Source of the DNA: Flavobacterium sp. LC2016-23
GTDB lineage: Bacteria > Bacteroidota > Bacteroidia > Flavobacteriales > Flavobacteriaceae
Length of the DNA stretch: 64,000 nucleotides
Assembly (NCBI RefSeq): GCF_009674775.1
Contig: NZ_WKKE01000022.1
Location: forward strand, 43,471 to 107,470
Reading direction: 5' to 3'
The notes beneath the pieces are model-generated. The model saw nothing but the letters and a program-made list of their open reading frames with translations, did not search any database and had not been told where the DNA came from. Shown here one piece after another: positions 16,914 through 25,955 of the stretch (within the stretch, counting starts at the first letter, position 1; each line of letters begins with the position of its first letter). Made by a program: the position numbers and the translations under genes.

Positions 16914-18014
16914 ATGAACCAACCACTACAATTGCCTTTTTATGCAAAACTTTGTTTAATATTAATTAGTTTAATCTCTTTTGCCTTTATTTTTTATATC
17001 GGGAAAGATATTATTACGCCTGTACTAATGGCATTTTTATTTGCTGTTTTATTGCTTCCGGTCTTTACGTTTTTAAACACAAAACTTAAGTTCCCCAGAT
17101 ATCTTGCATCCATACTTTGTGTTATTCTTTTTGCTTCCTTTATTATTGGTATTTTACTTTTTATTTCCTACGAAGTCACCGATATGGCCAATGATTTTGC
17201 AACCATTAAAAAGAACGCAAATGCTTTCATTGTTGATATTCATAAATTTATCAAAGACAATTTCAACGTTAGTACTGGTGAACAGAAAAAGTATATTGAT
17301 AATGTAACCCGGGATTCTGTTAAAAATGGAAATGCAACACTGGGCTCTGCCATAATATCAATAAGCGATCTTCTTTTAGACTGCACGATTATACCAATAT
17401 ATACTTTTCTATTTTTATTGTATAAAGACCATTTTATTCTTTTCCTGGTGAAATTAATCAGTAAAGAAAATCATGCCGCACTAAAAAACATTTTGTCTCA
17501 GATAAAGCTTTCAATCAATAATTATATTATAAGTTTAATTTTAGAAATGATTATTGTATCGGTTTTAACAAGTTTAGGACTTTGGATAATTGGTGTGAAA
17601 TATTTTATACTTCTTGGACTTATAACAGGAATATTAAATCTGATACCCTATATCGGTATTGCAGCCGCAGGAATCATTACCATTTTGGCTTCGCTGACCG
17701 GTTCCGCAGAAACCTCAATGATACTTGGAATTTTAATTGTAAACCTTATAGTCCAATTGATTGACAATAATGTACTTGTTCCCTTAATTATAAATTCTAA
17801 GGTAGAAATCAATGCCTTTGTATCTATCATTGGAATCATAATTGGCGGGGCGGCAGCCGGAATATCGGGCATGTTTCTGGCCATACCGCTTCTGGCCATC
17901 TTAAAAATTATTTTTGACAGAATTGAATCACTTGAACCCTGGGGCTATTTGATGGGAAATCATATGCCTAAAAGGTTTATCTGGAGAATTAGAAAAGTAA
18001 AATCTGAAAATTAA
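16914..18014 (+). CDS. AI-2E family transporter (PerM/TqsA-like)
   Basis: This 366-residue integral membrane protein has about seven or eight helices in the family layout. There is an N-terminal pair (LCLILISLISFAFIFYI, ITPVLMAFLFAVLLLPV), a central soluble-looking stretch (about 80-150), and a C-terminal bundle with GLITGILNLIPYIG and GGAAAGISGMFLAIPLLA, the best-conserved PerM segment. Members include AI-2 exporters and sodium/proton antiporters, so the substrate is undetermined. It is separated from MscS by 111 bases and probably has its own promoter. Confidence 0.9.
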   Translation: MNQPLQLPFYAKLCLILISLISFAFIFYIGKDIITPVLMAFLFAVLLLPVFTFLNTKLKFPRYLASILCVILFASFIIGILLFISYEVTDMANDFATIKKNANAFIVDIHKFIKDNFNVSTGEQKKYIDNVTRDSVKNGNATLGSAIISISDLLLDCTIIPIYTFLFLLYKDHFILFLVKLISKENHAALKNILSQIKLSINNYIISLILEMIIVSVLTSLGLWIIGVKYFILLGLITGILNLIPYIGIAAAGIITILASLTGSAETSMILGILIVNLIVQLIDNNVLVPLIINSKVEINAFVSIIGIIIGGAAAGISGMFLAIPLLAILKIIFDRIESLEPWGYLMGNHMPKRFIWRIRKVKSEN

Positions 18015-18092
18015 ATACTAACAGAATGTAGATATCAGCAATATTTATCTTACATTCATATTAATCTTTTGTAAAAGTCAAAATACAGCTGA

Positions 18093-19919
18093 ATGTATCG
18101 AAAACTAAAAATAGTAATTTCTGTTTTACTTTGCTTTTGTCTGCAAAGCATATGCGCACAAGTAGAAAAACCCAGGAAAGAAACCTCAAGAGACAGCGCA
18201 GCGGTTTATAAAAAAATTCAGAATTATTCTAAAAAACGCAAGTTCACCAAAACGTTACATAAATGGCTTTTCAGAACAGAGAAACCCCGCAAAAGAGAGG
18301 CTGAGATCATAGACAAAGACACTACCAATTACGACGGAAAAATTATCCGCAAAATAAATGTAATTACCTTAGACCCATTTGGACATTCAGTTGTAGATTC
18401 AACGGCTATGCCAAGAAACTGGGGAGAAAGAACGGGGAATAAACTGCATTTAAAAACAAAAAAAATAGCCATTTACAACTTATTGCTTATTAAAAGAAAC
18501 ACTCCTTATGACGCCTATAAAATACTTGAAAGTGAGCGTATTATCAGGTCTCAGAAATATGTAACAGCTGTAAAGATTTCAAGAAAGCTGGTGAGTAAAG
18601 AATCTGATTCAATTGATGTTACCATACGCGTTTTAGACTCGTGGAGCACCATTCCAAGATTGTCTTTTTCAAGCAATAAAATTTCGGTAGGGATGAAAGA
18701 AAAGGATTTTTTCGGGTCAGGCCAGCAATTAGATTATCGTTTTACCAATCGTTTTGAAGATGGTGCAAATGCCAATGATGTTACTTATACAGTTCCGAAT
18801 ATTGTCAATACTTTTATAAGCACGACATTAAAATACAATATGGATCTCGACAATAATTACAGTAAAAGTGTTGCTGTCGAAAGGGCATTTTATTCTCCTC
18901 TAACCAAATGGGCAGGTGGAATAATATTGGGGCAAAGCTTCAGAAGAGACAGCTTACAGGCTCCGGACTTACAATATTCTTTCCAGCCTTTCAAATATGA
19001 TTTTCAGGATTTTTGGGCAGGAAAAGCAGCAAAAGTTTTTGAAGATGAGCCTAACGGAATTACAAACTTAATTGTATCCGGACGCTTTCTGAATATTGAC
19101 TATAAAGAAAGCCCTTCCAGGTATTTTGACGCGACAGATTACTATTCGGATGAAAAACTAATTTTAAGCGGTGTGGGAATTAATACCCGAAAATTTATAA
19201 AGGATAATTATATTTTTAGAAATGGTCAGACCGAAGATGTGCCGATAGGAAGGATTTACGGAATAACATTGGGCTACCAGTATAAAAATACATTCTGGCG
19301 GCCTTACGTTGGCGCTCAGTTTTCTTTTGGTAATTATTACAGATTGGGATTTCTGAGTATGAATTTTGAAGCAGGGACATACTTCCGTCAATCTAAAACT
19401 TATCAGACCACTTTATTGTTTGAATCTAATTATTTTACAAAACTATATAGTATCGGAAACTGGAAATTAAGACAATTTATTAATCCCAAAGTTGTTCTGG
19501 GTATAAATCGCGTTGATATTATTGGCGATCAGCTGAATATTAATGATCGTGAAGGACTGGCTGGTTTTAACACTGCTTTGTACGGAACCAGCAAGGTCCT
19601 TTTGTCGCTACAGACACAAACCTATGCGCCTCATGCGCTGTGGGGATTTCGTATGAATCCGTTTTTTAATTATACCGCAGCACTGCTCGGAAGCAAAAAT
19701 GATCCTATGTTTAGAAGTAAACCCTATCATAAAATCACCTTAGGTTTAGTGATCAGTAATGATTATCTTGTTTTTAGTTCTTTTCAATTGTCATTGTCTT
19801 ACTATCCTACTATTCCGCTGCAAGGCGATAATATTACCAAAACCAATACTTTTGAAACTACAGATTATGGTTTACAAAATTTTGAACTGGCAAAACCAAG
19901 AGTTGTAGAGTATAAATAA
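18093..19919 (+). CDS. BamA/TamA-like outer-membrane beta-barrel protein
   Basis: This 608-residue protein has a signal peptide (about 1-22, ending ICAQ) and a basic linker. A POTRA-like alpha/beta module follows (about 85-195, with KIRKINVITLDPFGH and YDAYKILESERIIRSQKYV). About 400 residues of alternating aromatic/polar strands are consistent with a 16-strand barrel (GSGQQLDYRF, YGITLGYQYKN, FRMNPFFNYTAAL). A role in outer-membrane protein or lipid insertion is possible by homology, but it is smaller than BamA and has only one clear POTRA. It is monocistronic. Confidence 0.72.
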   Translation: MYRKLKIVISVLLCFCLQSICAQVEKPRKETSRDSAAVYKKIQNYSKKRKFTKTLHKWLFRTEKPRKREAEIIDKDTTNYDGKIIRKINVITLDPFGHSVVDSTAMPRNWGERTGNKLHLKTKKIAIYNLLLIKRNTPYDAYKILESERIIRSQKYVTAVKISRKLVSKESDSIDVTIRVLDSWSTIPRLSFSSNKISVGMKEKDFFGSGQQLDYRFTNRFEDGANANDVTYTVPNIVNTFISTTLKYNMDLDNNYSKSVAVERAFYSPLTKWAGGIILGQSFRRDSLQAPDLQYSFQPFKYDFQDFWAGKAAKVFEDEPNGITNLIVSGRFLNIDYKESPSRYFDATDYYSDEKLILSGVGINTRKFIKDNYIFRNGQTEDVPIGRIYGITLGYQYKNTFWRPYVGAQFSFGNYYRLGFLSMNFEAGTYFRQSKTYQTTLLFESNYFTKLYSIGNWKLRQFINPKVVLGINRVDIIGDQLNINDREGLAGFNTALYGTSKVLLSLQTQTYAPHALWGFRMNPFFNYTAALLGSKNDPMFRSKPYHKITLGLVISNDYLVFSSFQLSLSYYPTIPLQGDNITKTNTFETTDYGLQNFELAKPRVVEYK

Positions 19920-19950
19920 GTTTCAGGTCATAATCCTCCTTTATATTTTG

Positions 19951-19989
19951 ATTAAAAAGTGATTTTTCTAAAAAAAAATCAACTTTTTA
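19951..19989 (+). terminator. Weak terminator after the barrel protein gene
   Basis: The imperfect arms AAAAAGTGATTTTT and AAAAATCAACTTTTT surround a very short loop. The A/T-only composition makes it weak, but it lies 30 bases past the stop codon. Confidence 0.5.
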
Positions 19990-20080
19990 CAACCTGTTAA
20001 TAATCAATTATTTTCCGTTTTTTTTCAGGATATTTAATCGATAAAGCACCTTATTAATCGGTTAAAATACATTTAGTTTT

Positions 20081-20088
20081 TATTTTTG
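20081..20088 (+). promoter_or_regulatory. Putative -7 element for the His-rich exported protein gene
   Basis: TATTTTTG matches TAnnTTTG and lies 55 bases before the ATG at 20144. Confidence 0.35.
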
Positions 20089-20143
20089 GCACAGTATATG
20101 GATATCGGTAAATACGATTATAATTAACATAAAAACTAAAAAA

Positions 20144-20662
20144 ATGAAAACAATTAAAATAGCAATTGCGGGACTATTTCTTTTGATTGCAAACGCCACA
20201 AATGCACAAGTATCTGTAAATGTAAACATTGGAACACCTCCCGCCTGGGGTCCGTCAGGTTATTCCGAAATGGAGTATTATTATTTACCCGACATTGAAG
20301 CGTATTATGATGTCAGAGCTTCGCAATTTATTTATTTTGGAGGAGGAAGATGGATCAGAACTGCGCGTTTACCAAGACAATATCGCAATTATGATCTATA
20401 TGGCGGTTACAAAGTTGTTTTAACAGATTACCACGGCAGAACTCCTTACACCTATTTCGACAGACACAAAGTAAGATATTACAAAGGGTATCATGGTGCT
20501 CCTCAAAGGCCTTACCGACCAAGACCCGTTTATGTTTACAATGATCGTCATGAAGATCATAGAGATAACAGACATCATGATAGACATGATAGACACGAAA
20601 GACATGACAGACATGATGATCATCACAGGGATCATGACCATGACGGACCGGGAAGAAGATAA
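20144..20662 (+). CDS. Exported protein with His/Asp/Arg-rich tail
   Basis: This 172-residue protein has a signal peptide (about 1-21, ending TNAQ). A middle domain (about 22-125) is rich in Tyr and aromatic residues (YYYLPDIEAYYDVRASQFIY, GGGRWIRTARLP), a type common in small exported Bacteroidota proteins. The tail (about 135-172) is almost entirely His, Asp and Arg in units such as HDRHDRHERHDRHDDHH. The tail could bind divalent metals or act as a polyampholyte. The function is unknown. A strong terminator follows, so it is monocistronic. Confidence 0.75.
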   Translation: MKTIKIAIAGLFLLIANATNAQVSVNVNIGTPPAWGPSGYSEMEYYYLPDIEAYYDVRASQFIYFGGGRWIRTARLPRQYRNYDLYGGYKVVLTDYHGRTPYTYFDRHKVRYYKGYHGAPQRPYRPRPVYVYNDRHEDHRDNRHHDRHDRHERHDRHDDHHRDHDHDGPGRR

Positions 20663-20675
20663 TTATTTTCTAAAT

Positions 20676-20713
20676 AAAAAAGAGAGTATCATTACAATGA
20701 TACTCTCTTTTTT
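20676..20713 (+). terminator. Terminator after the His-rich protein gene
   Basis: The arms AAAAAAGAGAGTATCATT and AATGATACTCTCTTTTTT form an 18-bp stem with a 2-base centre and a T-rich end. It starts 14 bases after the stop codon. Confidence 0.92.
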
Positions 20714-20780
20714 ATTGTTTTAATACTATAAATTTTAAGCATTAACATTTCATTTACATAATCTTCAAAAATATAATTAG

Positions 20781-20788
20781 TATTTTTG
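20781..20788 (+). promoter_or_regulatory. Putative -7 element for the PIG-L deacetylase operon
   Basis: TATTTTTG matches TAnnTTTG and ends 28 bases before the ATG at 20817. No TTG is seen at -33. Confidence 0.4.
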
Positions 20789-20816
20789 AAGCTCTTTCAA
20801 AACACCTAATTACGCT

Positions 20817-23348
20817 ATGCGAAAAATTCAGATACAGATACTTTTTATTTTTTTAGCTGGAACTTTCATTTCTTTTGCACAACAACCACAAAAACCTAAT
20901 TCTGTAGAAATTTACAATCAGATCAAAAAACTGAACTTTTTGGGTTCGGTATTGTATCTTGCTGCACATCCCGATGATGAAAATACCCGTCTGATTTCGT
21001 ATCTGGCAAATGAGGTAAACGCCAGAACAGGATATTTGTCCTTAACACGTGGCGATGGAGGTCAGAATTTGATTGGTCCGCAATTGCGTGAATTATTAGG
21101 TGTTATAAGAACCCAGGAATTAATTGAAGCCCGAAAAATAGATGGCGGAGAACAATTTTTCTCCAGAGCCAACGACTTTGGTTATTCTAAAAATCCGGAT
21201 GAAACTTTAAAAATATGGGACAAAGACAAAGTACTGTCAGATGTGGTCTGGACCATACGAAAATTTCAGCCCGATGTCATTATCAACCGATTTGATCATA
21301 GGTCTCCGGGTACAACACATGGGCACCATACCTCCTCTGCCATGTTAAGTGTAGAAAGTTTTAATTTAACAAATGACCCGAAAGTATACCCGGAACAGTT
21401 AAAATATGTGAAGCCGTGGCAGGTAAAACGTCAGTTTTTCAATACTTCATGGTGGTTTTACGGAAGTCAGGAAATATTTGATGCCGCCAGTAAATCCAAT
21501 TTCACCAAATTAGAAACAGGTGTCTATTATACCGGAATCGGAAAATCCAATCAGGAAATTGCAGCACTGAGCCGCAGCCGTCACCAATCTCAGGGATTTG
21601 GAAGTACCGGTGCCCGTGGAAATGAAACGGAATATCTGGAACTTATCAACGGGGATACCCCAAAAGACCGCAATCAGTTATTTGATGGAATTGATACCAC
21701 CTGGAACCGTGTTAAAAACGGAAAACCAGTTGGAGAATTAATTTCCAGAATTATAACAAAATATGATTTCAATAATCCATCAGCAAGTATTCCCGAATTA
21801 GTAAAAGCCTATACCATGATCCAATCTCTGGAAGACGATCACTGGAAAAACCTGAAATCTGCCGCAATTAAAAATATTATAGCCTCCTGCTCCGGATTAT
21901 ATCTCGAAGCGGTTGCCAGCGAACAGGAAGCAACACCCGGAAGTACAGTTAAACTAAGCCTTGAAGCCATTAACAGATCTCCTGTTGAAATGGAATTAAC
22001 AAGCGTGACTACACTTCCGGACCATAAAAATACAGTGCAAAACACTATTTTAAAAAATAATAATGACCTGAAAACCACTCTTCAGCTTGAGCTTCCCGCT
22101 ACAATTGAATACACACAGCCGTATTGGCTAAAAGAAAAAGCCAGTGTTGGAATGTATACCGTATCGAATCAGGAGATTATTGGAACACCGGATATTATAA
22201 GAGAAGCAAAAGTTATTTTTAATGTAAAAATCAATGGTGTTGAAATTCCGTTTGAACGAATCGTCGCTTACAAATACAACGATGGCGTTAAAGGCGAAAT
22301 GTATAATTTTCTTGATATTGTTCCCGAAGCTACCACTTCAATCTTAGAAAAAGTTTTGATATTTAAAGATACCAAAAGTAAAATGGTTCCTGTAAAAGTC
22401 CGCGCCGGAAAAGATGACATCAAAGGGAACCTACAATTAGAATTGCCGAATGACTGGCTGGTTTCTCCAAAACAAATTCCGTTTGCTTTGGAAAAAAAGG
22501 GAATGGAACAAACCTTTTATTTTGAGGTGACTGCACCTGTTCAACCGGAAGATGCCGTTGCAAAAAGCATTGTGACCATTGATAATAAACATTTTGACAA
22601 AGACGTAACAATTATAGATTACAGTCACATTACCAAGCAAATGGTCTTAAAATCTGCAGAATCGAAATGCCTCCGAATTGATCTGAAGACCTCAGGAAAT
22701 ACAATCGGATATATTATGGGTGCAGGTGATGAAGTTCCTGAAAGTCTTGCCCAGATGGGATATAAAGTAACTATTTTGAAACCGGAAGAAATCACACCTG
22801 AAAAACTGGATTCGTTTAATGCTGTCATTACAGGAGTTCGTGCTTACAACACAGTTAATGCTTTAGCCAACAAGCAAAAAATACTTTTTGATTTTGTAAA
22901 AAGCGGTAAAAATATGATTGTTCAGTACAATACTTACGGCAAAACCGTAACCGATCAGATTGCACCGTATCCCTTAAAAATATCAAATGATCGTGTAACG
23001 GAAGAAAATGCGAAAATTACGTTCCTGGCACCAAATCATCCTGTTTTAAATATTCCGAATAAGATCAGCACTAAAGATTTTGAGGGCTGGACACAGGAAC
23101 AAGGCTTGTACTATCCTGACCAGTATGACGCCGCCTTCACTCCTATTCTATCCTCACATGACAAAGGGGAATCTCCAAAAAATGGTGCCCTCTTAGTAGC
23201 GCCTTATGGAAAAGGATATTACATTTACACCGGTCTTAGTTTTTTCAGGGAATTGCCTGAAGGGGTTGCCGGTGCTTACCGACTGCTTTCGAATATCATT
23301 TCACTAAAACAGCCTATAGAAGCTCCAAAACAGGAATTAAAGAAATAA
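20817..23348 (+). CDS. Exported PIG-L/LmbE-family deacetylase, large two-part form
   Basis: This 843-residue protein has a signal peptide (about 1-21). A LmbE/PIG-L zinc deacetylase domain follows with AAHPDDE (H51, D53, D54) and the second metal-binding site in THGHHTSSAML. These enzymes remove N-acetyl groups from sugars. The region from about 350 to 630 looks like beta-sandwich modules. The C-terminal 200 residues resemble a glutamine-amidotransferase-like fold (YKVTILKPEEI, FNAVITGVRAYN, GLSFFRELPEGVAG). The architecture is typical of Bacteroidota. The substrate is likely an external or wall amino sugar (inferred). A 35-codon gene and a symporter follow within 10 bases each, suggesting an operon. 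Confidence 0.88.
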   Translation: MRKIQIQILFIFLAGTFISFAQQPQKPNSVEIYNQIKKLNFLGSVLYLAAHPDDENTRLISYLANEVNARTGYLSLTRGDGGQNLIGPQLRELLGVIRTQELIEARKIDGGEQFFSRANDFGYSKNPDETLKIWDKDKVLSDVVWTIRKFQPDVIINRFDHRSPGTTHGHHTSSAMLSVESFNLTNDPKVYPEQLKYVKPWQVKRQFFNTSWWFYGSQEIFDAASKSNFTKLETGVYYTGIGKSNQEIAALSRSRHQSQGFGSTGARGNETEYLELINGDTPKDRNQLFDGIDTTWNRVKNGKPVGELISRIITKYDFNNPSASIPELVKAYTMIQSLEDDHWKNLKSAAIKNIIASCSGLYLEAVASEQEATPGSTVKLSLEAINRSPVEMELTSVTTLPDHKNTVQNTILKNNNDLKTTLQLELPATIEYTQPYWLKEKASVGMYTVSNQEIIGTPDIIREAKVIFNVKINGVEIPFERIVAYKYNDGVKGEMYNFLDIVPEATTSILEKVLIFKDTKSKMVPVKVRAGKDDIKGNLQLELPNDWLVSPKQIPFALEKKGMEQTFYFEVTAPVQPEDAVAKSIVTIDNKHFDKDVTIIDYSHITKQMVLKSAESKCLRIDLKTSGNTIGYIMGAGDEVPESLAQMGYKVTILKPEEITPEKLDSFNAVITGVRAYNTVNALANKQKILFDFVKSGKNMIVQYNTYGKTVTDQIAPYPLKISNDRVTEENAKITFLAPNHPVLNIPNKISTKDFEGWTQEQGLYYPDQYDAAFTPILSSHDKGESPKNGALLVAPYGKGYYIYTGLSFFRELPEGVAGAYRLLSNIISLKQPIEAPKQELKK

Positions 23349-23358
23349 CTATTCAAAG

Positions 23359-23466
23359 ATGGAAGATAAAAAAACAAAAAAATGGAAAAAAAGCTACACT
23401 TACGTTTTGGTAGCAAACGCTGTTTATATTCTGATTTTTTTCCTAATCATGCAATTATACTCATAA
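23359..23466 (+). CDS. 35-residue single-span membrane protein upstream of a symporter
   Basis: The ATG is 10 bases after the PIG-L stop, and the TAA is 3 bases before the symporter ATG. The peptide has a very basic N-terminus (MEDKKTKKWKKSYTY) followed by one hydrophobic helix (VANAVYILIFFLIMQL) and a short end. The positive-inside rule puts the N-terminus in the cytoplasm. The tight spacing on both sides and the clean membrane-protein composition argue for a real gene. By analogy with small subunits encoded beside some SSS transporters (for example YhdT with PanF), it may be an accessory subunit of the symporter. That role is an inference. Confidence 0.7.
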   Translation: MEDKKTKKWKKSYTYVLVANAVYILIFFLIMQLYS

Positions 23467-23469
23467 CCT

Positions 23470-25200
23470 ATGCAACTATTTGACTGGATCGTACTTATTG
23501 TTACACTTTTGTTTATTGTCGGGTACGGCTCCTGGAAAACCAAGGGAAGTAAAAATGTCGAGGATTTCATTTTAGGAAATAATGAAACCCCCTGGTATAC
23601 TGTTGGGCTCTCGGTAATGGCTACTCAGGCAAGTGCCATTACGTTCCTGTCGACTCCGGGACAGGCCTATCATGACGGAATGGGTTTTGTGCAGTTTTAC
23701 TTTGGATTGCCAATTGCCATGATAGTGATTTGTCTTACTTTTATTCCGCTGTATCATAAAAGCAAGGTTTTTACAGCCTATGAATTTTTAGAGAAACGTT
23801 TTGATATCAAAACCCGATCGTTAGCGGCAATACTCTTTTTAGTACAGCGAGGTCTGGGAACCGGGCTTACCATTTATGCTCCGGCGATTATCTTGTCGGC
23901 ACTTCTAGGCTGGAATCTGACCTTTATGAACATCATAATTGGGTTACTGGTGATCATCTATACTTTTTCAGGTGGAACAAAAGCCGTAAACGTAACTCAA
24001 AAACAGCAGATGTTTGTGATTATGACCGGAATGTTTATCACCTTTTTCCTGATCCTTCATTACCTGCCAAACGATATGACTTTTACCAGTGCCCTGCATA
24101 TTGCCGGAGCAAATGATAAAATGAATATCGTAGATTTTTCTTTTAATCCGGAAGAAAAGTATACCTTCTGGAGTGGAATTACCGGTGGTTTTTTCCTGGC
24201 ACTTGCCTATTTTGGAACCGATCAGTCTCAGGTAGGACGCTATTTATCGGGAAAATCAGTTCGGGAAAGTCAGATGGGACTGATCATGAACGGCTTGCTA
24301 AAAGTACCCATGCAGTTTTTTATTCTGCTTACAGGAGTGATGGTTTTTGTTTTCTTTCAATTCAATCCGGTACCGTTAAACTTTAATCCAAACAATAAAA
24401 TTGTTATTGAGAAATCTGCTTTTAAAGAAGAGTATCATGCTTTAGAAAAAAAACTGATTACGCTTTCTGAAGATAAAAAAGTAATCAATTTATTGTATAT
24501 TGATCAGTTGAACCAGGATTATGACAATCCGATTTTGAGAAAAGAACTGGTGGCATTATCCAATAAAGAAAAAGACCTGCGGGACCGTGCTAAGGAAATT
24601 ATCACCAAAGCCGACAGCAACAGTGAGACCAACGATAAAGATTATGTATTTTTTCACTTCATCTTACATTATTTACCAAAAGGACTCATCGGATTATTGC
24701 TGGCTGTGATTCTTTCTGCTGCCATGTCATCGACAGCATCAGGGTTGAATGCTTTGGCTTCTACCACAGCTATTGATATTTATAAACGGAATCTGAAAAC
24801 CGAAAAATCGGAGAAGCATTACTTAAACGCTACCAAGTTTTTTACACTGTTCTGGGGAATTATTGCCATCCTTTTCGCCTGCGTAGGTACCTTGTTTGAA
24901 AACCTGATTCAGTTGGTCAATATAATTGGTTCTATCTTTTACGGAACCGTTTTGGGAATCTTCTTAGTTGGTTTTTACCTGCGTCGCGTTCAGGCAAAAG
25001 CAATGTTCTACAGTGCTATTATCAGTCAGATCACCATTTTTGTAATCTATTATTTCATGATTTACATCTATCCTAGCGGACAGGAAAAACTGGGTTACTT
25101 ATGGCTTAATTTCATCGGTGCTATTTTGACTATTGTCTTGTCCTTACTAATGCAGCTTTTGGTCTTTAAGAGAAATGAACTTGAAATGAATGAATTGTAG
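23470..25200 (+). CDS. Sodium:solute symporter (SSS family)
   Basis: This 576-residue protein with about 13 transmembrane helices belongs to the SSS/SLC5 family. The conserved core is clear: GSWKTKGSKNVEDFILGN, SVMATQASAITFLSTPGQAY and AMSSTASGLNALASTTAIDI (the last is the sodium-site helix). A hydrophilic insertion of about 100 residues (295-393), rich in Lys/Glu and probably helical, interrupts the core. The N-terminal sequence fits the sialic acid/glucose-like branch, but the substrate cannot be read from sequence. Cotranscription with the PIG-L deacetylase suggests uptake of a deacetylated or released sugar derivative. Confidence 0.93.
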   Translation: MQLFDWIVLIVTLLFIVGYGSWKTKGSKNVEDFILGNNETPWYTVGLSVMATQASAITFLSTPGQAYHDGMGFVQFYFGLPIAMIVICLTFIPLYHKSKVFTAYEFLEKRFDIKTRSLAAILFLVQRGLGTGLTIYAPAIILSALLGWNLTFMNIIIGLLVIIYTFSGGTKAVNVTQKQQMFVIMTGMFITFFLILHYLPNDMTFTSALHIAGANDKMNIVDFSFNPEEKYTFWSGITGGFFLALAYFGTDQSQVGRYLSGKSVRESQMGLIMNGLLKVPMQFFILLTGVMVFVFFQFNPVPLNFNPNNKIVIEKSAFKEEYHALEKKLITLSEDKKVINLLYIDQLNQDYDNPILRKELVALSNKEKDLRDRAKEIITKADSNSETNDKDYVFFHFILHYLPKGLIGLLLAVILSAAMSSTASGLNALASTTAIDIYKRNLKTEKSEKHYLNATKFFTLFWGIIAILFACVGTLFENLIQLVNIIGSIFYGTVLGIFLVGFYLRRVQAKAMFYSAIISQITIFVIYYFMIYIYPSGQEKLGYLWLNFIGAILTIVLSLLMQLLVFKRNELEMNEL

Positions 25201-25295
25201 TTTAGGGGGTTCTATATAAAGCACATATATTCTGCTGATTTAATTGATTTTTTTATATTCGAAAAATATAAATATTAATTCAGAATTATCCTTTC

Positions 25296-25784
25296 ATGAA
25301 AATTATATCCCGAGAGTTAATCTTAATTGTTTTATTTACTTGTTGTCTTCATGTTAAGGGTCAAAGTTCTGCAGATACTATATATGAAGACAACTCAATT
25401 TCACAAAAACTATACACTAAATGTTTTGAAAATTTAAATCAGGGTTCAATTATCTTTGAGAAATATCCTCAATTTAAAAGAACAAATTTATGTTCTTTAA
25501 TGTATTGTATGATGCTATTATCATTTCCTGAAAAAGATATACAATTAGCAGGAGAGGATTTATTAAGAGGAATTGCAATACAACTTTATCGTGAAGGAAA
25601 TCCTGTTCGTATGATTAATGGAATGGAAAGTTATACAAAAGCGATGCGTGAAAATGAAAATATTGAAGATGACAATCATCTGGTTTATATCAGCTATGCT
25701 GATTGTTCAAGTCCTTATTTTCTCTCAAGGGCTGCTGATGTTATAAATAAAGAAACAAGCAGATTATTAAATCAAAATAAATGA
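25296..25784 (+). CDS. Exported protein of unknown function
   Basis: This 162-residue protein has a signal peptide (about 1-22, LILIVLFTCCLHVKGQ). The remaining 140 residues are mostly helical with Cys in KCFENLNQG, NLCSLMYCMM and YADCSSPY. I do not recognise the family. It is more A/T-rich and uses more ATA/TTA codons than the adjacent transporter gene, which suggests it is accessory. It stands alone between the symporter and a sensor-like membrane protein. Confidence 0.6.
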   Translation: MKIISRELILIVLFTCCLHVKGQSSADTIYEDNSISQKLYTKCFENLNQGSIIFEKYPQFKRTNLCSLMYCMMLLSFPEKDIQLAGEDLLRGIAIQLYREGNPVRMINGMESYTKAMRENENIEDDNHLVYISYADCSSPYFLSRAADVINKETSRLLNQNK

Positions 25785-25921
25785 TTGAAATATTATTTGC
25801 TTCTGGCTGCTGTATTGTATTCTAAATTCTTATTTGTAGCTTTAATACTATTATGGCATTTCTAAAATCTAAAAAAAAAGAAGTGACTATTTGTACTTTA
25901 AATCCTGATGCTAAATTTATA

Positions 25922-25929
25922 TATCTTTG
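25922..25929 (+). promoter_or_regulatory. Putative -7 element for the four-helix-bundle gene
   Basis: TATCTTTG matches TAnnTTTG and lies 26 bases before the ATG at 25956. It falls inside a longer in-frame reading frame from 25908 and so supports the shorter start. Confidence 0.45.
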
Positions 25930-25955
25930 AGAAATTAACCCTTGATAAAAGCATC

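Noticed and set aside
25853..25930. 25-codon reading frame upstream of the four-helix-bundle gene
   Set aside because: No hydrophobic or conserved segment is present, and it overlaps the likely -7 element of the next gene.
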